A stretch of 5,979 nucleotides of DNA, taken from assembly GCA_020861125.1 (NCBI GenBank), contig JAJBSZ010000294.1:1-5979 (forward strand), in the 5' to 3' direction. The DNA is from Planctomycetota bacterium (lineage in GTDB: Bacteria; Planctomycetota; SZUA-567). Positions 1 to 5,145 of this stretch are shown here, piece by piece (the stretch's first letter is position 1; the number at the start of each line of letters is the position of its first letter). The notes below the pieces were generated by a model that had not been told where the DNA came from, searched no databases, and was given only the letters and a program-made list of their open reading frames with translations. A program made the position numbers and the translations under genes.

Positions 1-1
1 C

Positions 2-1216
2 GGCGCACGGCTGCCGATCTATTCCCTTCTCATCCCAGCCTTTTTTGCCGGCGCGTTTCTCCGTGCGTCCATTCTCTGGTCACTCTATATACTGGGTATT
101 CTCTTCGCCGTGGTCGGCGCCAAAGTTCTCCGCAGCACGCTTTTCAAGGGAGAATCGGTTCCGTTCGTCATGGAACTGCCGCCCTATCGCATGCCCACCC
201 TGCGCTCGGTGGTTTTGTTGATGTGGGAGCGGGCGCGGGAATATATCCGTAAGGCCGGCACCATCATCCTCGGCGTCAGCATCATTCTCTGGGCCATGAC
301 CAACTACCCGAAAAAGGAAACCTTCGACCGGGATTACGATGCCGCCCGGGAAACCGCGGCGTACGAATATCAGGAAGCGGTCCGTTCCTTCGCCAGGACG
401 GCGCTGCCAGATGTTCCCGACGAGCTGGTTGACGGGTGGCTGGAAGCCGACCAGGAGTTGGCGGAAGCGTCCGACGAGTTCTGGGAAACCGATCCGGCCT
501 ATAAGGCGGCCGAAGAGGTTCATGCCCAGACCCTGGCCGGCTTGTTCCAGGCCACAGGCGGCGGCGACCTGGAACGGCTGGTGGAAGCGGTGGCCGCCGT
601 CGACGAGATCGAAGCCGCATTAGCCGAGGCGGTGGAGGACGAGGCGGACGAGACGTCGCCAGAATACCGCACGGCGCTGGCCGAACGGGATGCCGCCCTG
701 GCCGACCTCGGACTGCCTGACGATCTGATGGAATCGGTGGCCGAATTCCGGGAAGAGATCCGCCAGCCATATCAGGAACAGATCGAGGCTCTCGACCACG
801 AGGAGGAAGGCGAACAGCTCGCCTACTCCATCTCCGGTCGCGTTGGCCAATTTTTGGAGCCGGCCCTCCGACCGCTTGGTTTCGACTGGCGCATCGGCAC
901 CGCCATCATCGGTTCCTTTGCCGCCAAGGAAGTTTTCGTGGCCCAAATGGGCATCGTCTTCGCTGTCGGCGAGGCCGACGAGGACTCGGATAGCCTGCGG
1001 GAAACACTGCGGGAAAACTATACCCCGCTCCAGGCGTTCTGCATGATGATTTGGGCTTTGCTGTCGCTCCCCTGCGTTGCCACCATCGCCGTCGCCCGAC
1101 GGGAGACCGGCGGCTGGCGCTATGCCATCGGGATGATGATCGGCCTGACCATCATCGCCTACGTCACCACCCTGATCGTCTATCAGGTGGGCAGCGCCTT
1201 GGGAATCGGCATGTAA
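2..1216 (+). CDS. feoB: Ferrous iron transport protein B, C-terminal part (5' end outside window)
   Basis: FeoB is the inner-membrane Fe(II) uptake permease, whose N-terminal GTPase domain drives or gates transport. Only the last 404 residues are here; the G domain and first Gate region lie before the window. What is visible matches the FeoB C-terminal region: the opening ARLPIYSLLIPAFF segment, PPYRMPTLRSV followed by MWERAREYIRKAGTIIL, the FDWRIGTAII / SFAAKEVFVAQMG stretch, and LSLPCVATIAVARRETGGW before the last membrane helix. Membrane segments fall at about fragment residues 6-20, 24-43, 85-100, 296-322, 343-364 and 372-400. Between the third and fourth lies an acidic, alanine-rich, helical-looking insertion of about 170 residues (fragment 104-273), where most FeoB proteins have a loop of a few tens of residues. 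The reading frame is open throughout and ends at TAA 1214-1216. No feoA or feoC follows. FeoB identity is secure; the role of the insertion is unknown. Confidence 0.95.
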   Translation, partial: GARLPIYSLLIPAFFAGAFLRASILWSLYILGILFAVVGAKVLRSTLFKGESVPFVMELPPYRMPTLRSVVLLMWERAREYIRKAGTIILGVSIILWAMTNYPKKETFDRDYDAARETAAYEYQEAVRSFARTALPDVPDELVDGWLEADQELAEASDEFWETDPAYKAAEEVHAQTLAGLFQATGGGDLERLVEAVAAVDEIEAALAEAVEDEADETSPEYRTALAERDAALADLGLPDDLMESVAEFREEIRQPYQEQIEALDHEEEGEQLAYSISGRVGQFLEPALRPLGFDWRIGTAIIGSFAAKEVFVAQMGIVFAVGEADEDSDSLRETLRENYTPLQAFCMMIWALLSLPCVATIAVARRETGGWRYAIGMMIGLTIIAYVTTLIVYQVGSALGIGM

Positions 1217-1325
1217 AAATAGCCAATCCGAGCGCCCGCCAGTGATACCCCTTTTTCCGTAGGGTGGTCACGACATGGTCGCCGGCTACACTTTTCGGAA
1301 AACTAGGAGGATTGTCTGTTCATAA

Positions 1326-1336
1326 GGGGAGGGGAA
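1326..1336 (+). promoter_or_regulatory. Ribosome binding site of the porin-like gene
   Basis: The purine run GGGGAGGGGAA ends four bases before ATG 1341, with its GGAGG core eight bases away. An in-frame TAA at 1323-1325 rules out any earlier start. A second perfect AGGAGG (1305-1310) lies further upstream but serves no convincing start codon. The rest of the 1217-1340 gap shows no clear terminator for feoB, no Fur-box-like palindrome and no convincing sigma-70 promoter by eye, so co-transcription from feoB is possible but unproven. Confidence 0.75.
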
Positions 1337-1340
1337 CATC

Positions 1341-2720
1341 ATGCGGTTTATCATTGCAGCCTGCTGCGCCATGGCACTGGCGGGCACTTCATGGGCGGTT
1401 GATTACGACCTGCAGCAAATGCAGGCGCGCTTGGCTGAACAGGAAGCGGCCATGGGCGACCTGCACGCCAAACTCACTGGCACCTACGGCGCTACGAGCG
1501 GCGAACCCGAAGGGATCATCAGCCTGCGCAAAAATGCCGTCGTCACGGTCGGCGGACAGCTCATCACCAAATATCAGGCGACCAGCGCCAAGGCCCACAG
1601 CGTCTACGACGCCGCCGACGATTTCGAACGGTCGGAGTACCGCCGCCGGGCCAATTCCAAAACCGGCAGCCTGGAAATTTCCGACGCCTACGTCAACATC
1701 CTGGTGGAAGTGGGCGACAATTTCGAGGCCTATCTGGAAATGGATCTGCATAACGGCGTGCATGACGATTATTACAACGCCGAGGTCTACTACCTCCGCT
1801 GGAAAAACATCTGCGAATCTGGTTTTGGCCTCAAGGTTGGCCGGGACGCGCTCGTTTTCGGTGAAGAGGGCGTGGGAGAACTCGGCTCCTATGCCGCCGG
1901 GTACGGCGATGCCCTCGGCGAATTGGACGAGGATTTCCTCAGTTTCGGCGGCTTCAGCCTGCCGGGCGGCGGCCCCTCCTTCGGTGGCGCCATTCCGCTG
2001 CATAACGGGTGGGACGTCAGCGGCGTGACCCAGGTAACGCCGTACTGGGAAGGCTTCGATGGCAAGCTCCTGGCCGAAGTCTCCTTCATGCAGAACGTCT
2101 ACGAGGATACCCCCTACGTCAATCTCGGCGGCTCGGGGTCGAAATACACCCGGGAGCGGCGGAGCGGTTATACCAAATACCGCAGCCGCAATTACGGCCT
2201 CGGTACCCTGTCGGCGCGGGTGGCGTGGGAGCCGATTGAAGATCTGAAGTTCACCGCCAGCTTCGCGAACTACCGCAGTAACAACGGACCGGAAGAGGAT
2301 GTGGACGCCGCGTACCGGGCCCGCAACAACACCGTCTACGGCCTCGCCGCCAGCTGGCGGCCGGCCTTCTACGAACGACTGAACATTTGGGGCCAATGGA
2401 TCTACGGCAAGGATGTGTACTTCTACAAGGACCTCAAGTCCCATACGCTGAATTTCGGCGCCTCCTACGATATCCTGGAAGGCCTCACCTTTTTCGCCCA
2501 AGGGGATTATCTTCGCACCACCTACAAACCGCGGGATGAAAACCAGCGGGGCACTGCCTGGGCGTTTTACACTGGCCTCCAGTACAGCCTCCCGTACGGT
2601 GTCTCCTTTGAGGCCGGTTGGAAATACGAGCGCGCTCGTTTCACCGACCGGGCGGCAGGCGAACGGCTCGCGAAGATCCGGGCCAATACCGTGTACGGTA
2701 TGGTCGGCTTCGAATTTTAG
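1341..2720 (+). CDS. Outer-membrane beta-barrel porin-like protein, family not assigned
   Basis: This gene encodes 459 residues. The N-terminus is a signal peptide with a likely cleavage after residue 19 (TSWA|VD). Residues 22-45 form a short heptad-like coiled coil (QQMQARLAEQEAAMGDLHAKL region), as in several porin families that anchor or trimerise through the periplasm. The rest alternates aromatic and polar residues in about 10-residue strands separated by turns and charged loops; clear strands include about 285-297, 301-311, 331-340, 367-376, 380-393, 404-414 and 419-431. The chain ends VYGMVGFEF, the terminal-phenylalanine signal used for barrel insertion. A Gly-rich loop lies at 202-217 and a basic Arg/Lys/Tyr loop at 268-284. 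The layout (signal, coil, barrel, C-terminal Phe) resembles LbtU-type siderophore porins and other bacterial porins, but I cannot assign a family. It follows feoB on the same strand by 124 bases and is closed by a strong terminator. An iron or other metal substrate is suggested by position only. Confidence 0.85.
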   Translation: MRFIIAACCAMALAGTSWAVDYDLQQMQARLAEQEAAMGDLHAKLTGTYGATSGEPEGIISLRKNAVVTVGGQLITKYQATSAKAHSVYDAADDFERSEYRRRANSKTGSLEISDAYVNILVEVGDNFEAYLEMDLHNGVHDDYYNAEVYYLRWKNICESGFGLKVGRDALVFGEEGVGELGSYAAGYGDALGELDEDFLSFGGFSLPGGGPSFGGAIPLHNGWDVSGVTQVTPYWEGFDGKLLAEVSFMQNVYEDTPYVNLGGSGSKYTRERRSGYTKYRSRNYGLGTLSARVAWEPIEDLKFTASFANYRSNNGPEEDVDAAYRARNNTVYGLAASWRPAFYERLNIWGQWIYGKDVYFYKDLKSHTLNFGASYDILEGLTFFAQGDYLRTTYKPRDENQRGTAWAFYTGLQYSLPYGVSFEAGWKYERARFTDRAAGERLAKIRANTVYGMVGFEF

Positions 2721-2746
2721 TCCCGGCCATACCTGATAGCAGTGGG

Positions 2747-2776
2747 AAGGCCCTCTCCGGGTGGAGAGGGCCTTTC
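2747..2776 (+). terminator. Intrinsic terminator after the porin-like gene
   Basis: A perfect 12-bp inverted repeat, AAGGCCCTCTCC (2747-2758) and GGAGAGGGCCTT (2763-2774), encloses a GGGT loop and runs into TTTCTCGTTGTTG on the plus strand. It begins 27 bases after the porin stop codon. The CDGSH gene converges from the other side and ends at 2804. Read on the minus strand the same stem is followed by TTCCCACTGCT, so it may stop that transcript too, though the U-run is poorer. Confidence 0.9.
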
Positions 2777-2803
2777 TCGTTGTTGTAGGATGTGTTCCCT
2801 AGA

Positions 2804-3502
2804 TCATCCGTCCAGGCCGTGCATGTGGCTGCAGGCGTAATGGGCCCCGTCGCAGTAGGGCTGATTCTTGGATTCACCACAGCGGCAGAGGGTGACGCGG
2901 TTGCGCACTTCGTAGGATTCGCCGTTGGCGCCCTCGATTTCGATGCCGCCTTTGACCCATAACGGCCCGCGACAATTGTAAACCGGATCCTGAATAGCGC
3001 TGATGGACGGGGCCAGCGCCGGTTCAATGGCGTTGCCATCGAAATCCGTGATCGTCAGCCGACCCGAAGGGCAGTTGCAGCATTCCTCCACCGCGCGGGT
3101 GAGATTTTCCGGATCACCCGATTCCTGAGCGTACCGCCACGCGGTTTTGCCGACATCGCAAAATCGCGCTCCCACACAGAGCGATTTGTCGTCCAGCAGA
3201 TTGACCGCTTGGCCGGGTTCGACGCGGGCGGTTTGGCGATAGCTTGGCCGGTTGGCGGTTTCACTACCGCGGAAACCGACAGCGGAATGGGTGCCGTCGC
3301 AAAACGGACGTCTTCGGGTATGGCCGCAACGGCAAAGCAGTGCCGAGGGTCCTTTAGCGACGTACTCACGTTCCTTGTGCCAGGCAACCGCCCCGCCCTC
3401 GCCGTCGCATTCCATGGACTCGCAGTCCACCGGAACTTCGCCGGTCACTCGGTAGGGACCATCGCGCACTATGGATATTTTTCTTCCTTCAGCCTTATTC
3501 AT
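2804..3502 (-). CDS. Iron-sulfur protein with two CDGSH motifs and a central four-Cys domain
   Basis: This gene encodes 232 residues. Two CDGSH motifs, each predicted to hold a [2Fe-2S] cluster through three Cys and one His, are complete: CRCGHTRRRPFCDGTH (Cys57, Cys59, Cys68, His72) and CRCGESKNQPYCDGAH (Cys206, Cys208, Cys217, His221). Between them, residues 105-150 carry C-x5-C (109, 115) and C-x-C-P-S-G (142, 144), the pattern of the divergent mono-cluster 4Fe-4S domain (Fer4_19/DUF1271 type). The flanks VRDGPYRVTGEVPV, IEPALAPSI and LWVKGGIEIEGANG-ESYEVRNRVTL match the known CDGSH/Fer4_19/CDGSH protein family, whose length is similar. Members are thought to act in electron transfer or in Fe-S and redox handling; no precise reaction is established. 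There is no signal peptide or membrane segment, so it is probably cytoplasmic. ATG 3502 is preceded by AAAGGA at seven bases. It is a single-gene unit converging on the porin and diverging from marC. Additional cysteines occur at 27, 32, 141, 177 and 224. Confidence 0.92.
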   Translation of the reverse strand: MNKAEGRKISIVRDGPYRVTGEVPVDCESMECDGEGGAVAWHKEREYVAKGPSALLCRCGHTRRRPFCDGTHSAVGFRGSETANRPSYRQTARVEPGQAVNLLDDKSLCVGARFCDVGKTAWRYAQESGDPENLTRAVEECCNCPSGRLTITDFDGNAIEPALAPSISAIQDPVYNCRGPLWVKGGIEIEGANGESYEVRNRVTLCRCGESKNQPYCDGAHYACSHMHGLDG

Positions 3503-3521
3503 GGTGAATTCCTTTGCATTC

Positions 3522-3549
3522 CTGCCTGCGTGTAGGCAGCCCGTGGCTG
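3522..3549. repeat. Two overlapping short inverted repeats in the divergent spacer
   Basis: CTGCCT (3522-3527) and AGGCAG (3534-3539) flank six bases. Overlapping this, CAGCC (3537-3541) and GGCTG (3545-3549) flank three. They lie 20-47 bases upstream of the CDGSH gene start, so they would sit in its promoter or 5' untranslated leader. They could be an operator, an RNA hairpin or a fragment of a dispersed palindromic repeat; the sequence alone does not decide. The rest of the 218-base spacer 3503-3720 holds no gene I can support. Confidence 0.35.
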
Positions 3550-3671
3550 GATGCCAGTCGTACCGGGCAGCAAAACCTTGCCGCCTTTTGGAGTACGTGT
3601 CTCTTGCGCCCGTGACGCAACTCTCCCAGCGAACAGAAAAAGGCGTGGGGCGAAGGACGCGCCGGAAGGAA

Positions 3672-3677
3672 TATGAT
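3672..3677 (+). promoter_or_regulatory. Possible -10 element for the marC-family gene
   Basis: TATGAT matches five of six bases of the sigma-70 -10 consensus and lies 44 bases upstream of the preferred GTG start at 3721. The hexamer 17 bases upstream (GGCGAA) does not resemble a -35 box, so this is a tentative call. If correct, it overlaps the in-frame ATG at 3673 and makes that ATG unusable as a start. Confidence 0.25.
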
Positions 3678-3708
3678 ACCTACAAAGGAAGGTGTCTCGT
3701 CTACCTGC

Positions 3709-3714
3709 AAGGAG
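3709..3714 (+). promoter_or_regulatory. Ribosome binding site that fixes a GTG start for the marC-family gene
   Basis: AAGGAG lies six bases before GTG 3721. The alternative in-frame ATG at 3673 has its GGAAGGA only two bases away, too close for normal initiation, and would add 16 residues (MIPTKEGVSSTCKENT) unlike a MarC N-terminus. The GTG start places the first membrane helix close to the N-terminus, as usual in this family. Confidence 0.75.
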
Positions 3715-3720
3715 AACACG

Positions 3721-4311
3721 GTGACTCTGCCGGTGAGCGCCACCCAAATAATGAGCGCTTCGATCGTGCTGTTTGCCCTGATCGACGTGCTTGGTTCGGT
3801 TCCCCTCTTCCTCACGTTTAAACGGAAGGACCGCACGGTCGATCCCCGCCGCGCCGCCGTGTACTCGTTTCTTTTCCTCACCGGATTTCTTTTTATCGGC
3901 CGGGCGATCCTGGGCCTCTTCCACGTGGACGTATCCTCGTTCGCGGTGGCCGGATCCCTCGTCATCTTTATAATTTCGGTGGAGATGATCTTTGGCGTGG
4001 AGATTTTCAAAATCGAGGCGCCCGGCAATTCCATCACGCTGGTGCCCGTGGTATTTCCCCTGATTAGCGGTCCCGGCACCTTCACCGCCCTCCTCTCGAT
4101 GCGGGCGGAATACGGCTTGCCGGAGATCGTGGTAGCGATTTTTCTGAATATGATCGTTGTGTATATCGTGCTGCGCTATTTGGATGCCATGCAGCGGCTG
4201 CTGGGAGCCGGTGGAGCGCTGGTGGTCCGGAAATTCTTTGGCATCGTCCTCATGGCCATCGCCGTGAAACTGTTCACCTCCAATATGGGCGCCCTGATTG
4301 AGGCTTTGTGA
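3721..4311 (+). CDS. MarC family integral membrane protein
   Basis: From GTG 3721 the protein has 196 residues, close to the usual 200-220 for MarC/UPF0056 (SnatA-like) proteins. About six hydrophobic helices are visible, in two related halves. The first half carries VLFALIDVLGSVPLFLTF, and the second carries VVFPLISGPGTFTALLS, a family hallmark. The C-terminal RKFFGIVLMAIAVKLFTSNM also fits. Many MarC proteins have Asn-Pro in the first hallmark (VNPIGxxPxF); here the corresponding residues are Asp22-Val23. I recall this Asp variant as a subgroup with SFAVAGSLVIFIISVEMIFG-like second segments, mainly from Bacteroidetes-type genomes. Function is poorly known: E. coli MarC, despite its name, is not an established drug-resistance factor, and an archaeal relative was described as a neutral amino-acid transporter. 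The gene diverges from the CDGSH gene and converges on trpA. No clear terminator of its own is seen. Confidence 0.9.
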   Translation: MTLPVSATQIMSASIVLFALIDVLGSVPLFLTFKRKDRTVDPRRAAVYSFLFLTGFLFIGRAILGLFHVDVSSFAVAGSLVIFIISVEMIFGVEIFKIEAPGNSITLVPVVFPLISGPGTFTALLSMRAEYGLPEIVVAIFLNMIVVYIVLRYLDAMQRLLGAGGALVVRKFFGIVLMAIAVKLFTSNMGALIEAL

Positions 4312-4334
4312 AAAAGTCCACGGCGGCCGCTTTC

Positions 4335-4379
4335 TGGTTGGAAACGAAAACCACGGGCGAGCAAAAGGCGCCCGCCCGT
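4335..4379 (-). terminator. Probable intrinsic terminator after trpBA
   Basis: On the minus strand, ACGGGCG (4379-4373) pairs with CGCCCGT (4359-4353), followed by GGTTTTCGTTTCC. The seven-bp GC-rich stem is good, but the 13-base loop and broken U-run make this weaker than the terminator at 2747-2776. An alternative pairing of plus-strand GGGCG (4355-4359) with CGCCC (4369-4373) is possible. It lies 23 bases beyond the trpA stop codon. The plus-strand side has no T-run, so it is not an obvious terminator for marC. Confidence 0.55.
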
Positions 4380-4401
4380 ACTCGAGAATGGTATTTGGTC
4401 T

Positions 4402-5145
4402 TCAGCCTTTCAATTCTCGAACCGCCGCCGACAGTACCGCCGCGATATCCGCCTCCGGTCCAGCCGCATTGATCTGTTCGAGAAAATGGGAACCAACCGC
4501 CGCCGCATCGGCATGGCCGGCCAGGGCCTGCATCTGCTCCCGACTCCGGACCCCGAACCCGGCGATCACCTCCGCGCCCAATTCCTTGATCCGATCCAGA
4601 TAACGGATGGTGTCATCATCGAGAACGGTTCGGCTGCCGGTGATACCCAGTCGCAAGGCGGTGTAGATGTATTTCGGCTGGCAGTCCCGAATCAGGCGCA
4701 GCCGCTCCGGGCGTATCTCCGGGGCGATGACTGGCACCACCGCCAGGCCGGCCTTTGCTCCCTCTTCAAACAACCCTTCCGCGTAGTCGGGCGGCAGATC
4801 AGGGACAATGAGACCCTGTAGGCCGGCATCGGCCGTCTGCCGGCAGAATTCCGCCGCTCCCCGGGCAAATACCAGACTCCCGTAGGTCATGATGAACAGC
4901 GGGATGGAAAGGTCTTGACGCAGGGTCCGCATGAGGGCGAACCCATCGTCGACCCGGAATCCGTTGTCCAGCGCGGTCTGGCAGGCCCGTTCGATCAACG
5001 GTCCGTCCGCCGATGGGTCGGAAAAGGGGAACTGCACCTCGAGAAAATCGGCGCCGCCGTCGGCCAGGCCACGGGCGGCCCTGCGGCTGTGATCCAAAGA
5101 CGGATATCCGGCAACAATGTGCGCCATCAGCTTTACTGGTTTCAT
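4402..5145 (-). CDS. trpA: Tryptophan synthase alpha subunit
   Basis: TrpA cleaves indole-3-glycerol phosphate to indole and glyceraldehyde-3-phosphate and passes indole through a tunnel to TrpB. From ATG 5145 the protein has 247 residues (E. coli 268). The catalytic pair is present with the correct spacing: Glu36 in DFLEVQFPFSDP and Asp47 in PSADGP, corresponding to Glu49 and Asp60 of E. coli. Other hallmarks are GLIVPDLPPDYAEG, the YIYTALRLGITGSR phosphate-binding region, VIAGFGVRSREQ and AAVGSHFLEQI. ATG 5145 was chosen because it overlaps the trpB stop as ATGA and has GAGGTGA upstream. A GTG at 5178 would add MGRVFAKRGDG but lacks a good ribosome site. With the chosen start, the protein lacks the N-terminal helix that precedes the first barrel strand in E. 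coli TrpA. LEVQFPF in place of the common LELGIPF marks it as a somewhat divergent member. Confidence 0.95.
   Translation of the reverse strand: MKPVKLMAHIVAGYPSLDHSRRAARGLADGGADFLEVQFPFSDPSADGPLIERACQTALDNGFRVDDGFALMRTLRQDLSIPLFIMTYGSLVFARGAAEFCRQTADAGLQGLIVPDLPPDYAEGLFEEGAKAGLAVVPVIAPEIRPERLRLIRDCQPKYIYTALRLGITGSRTVLDDDTIRYLDRIKELGAEVIAGFGVRSREQMQALAGHADAAAVGSHFLEQINAAGPEADIAAVLSAAVRELKG

Noticed and set aside
1305..1318. Perfect AGGAGG at 1305-1310 that might serve a small leader peptide
   Set aside because: No ATG or GTG follows at a usable distance. TTG 1312 is one base away, and CTG 1316 would be a rare start opening a short unrecognisable frame.
1217..1340. Search for a Fur box, promoter or feoB terminator between feoB and the porin-like gene
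   Set aside because: No palindrome close to the Fur consensus is visible, TACACT near 1287 lacks a matching -35 box, and the stems around CCCCTTTTTCC are only about four bp.
1353..1364. Lipobox-like IAAC at residues 5-8 of the porin-like protein
   Set aside because: It is too near the N-terminus for a signal peptide h-region; an ordinary cleavage after residue 19 fits better.
1389..2501. Long open frame of 370 codons on the minus strand, antisense to the porin-like gene
   Set aside because: It has no recognisable domain or ribosome site, and it is the complementary shadow of a gene with clear signal peptide and barrel features; GC-rich coding DNA often leaves such frames open.
3209..3535. 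Plus-strand frame of 108 codons opposite the CDGSH gene
   Set aside because: It is a shadow of the CDGSH coding sequence with no ribosome site or domain.
3495..4085. Minus-strand frame of 196 codons across the divergent spacer and marC
   Set aside because: It is antisense to the marC-family gene, low in recognisable features, and overlaps the likely promoter region of the CDGSH gene.
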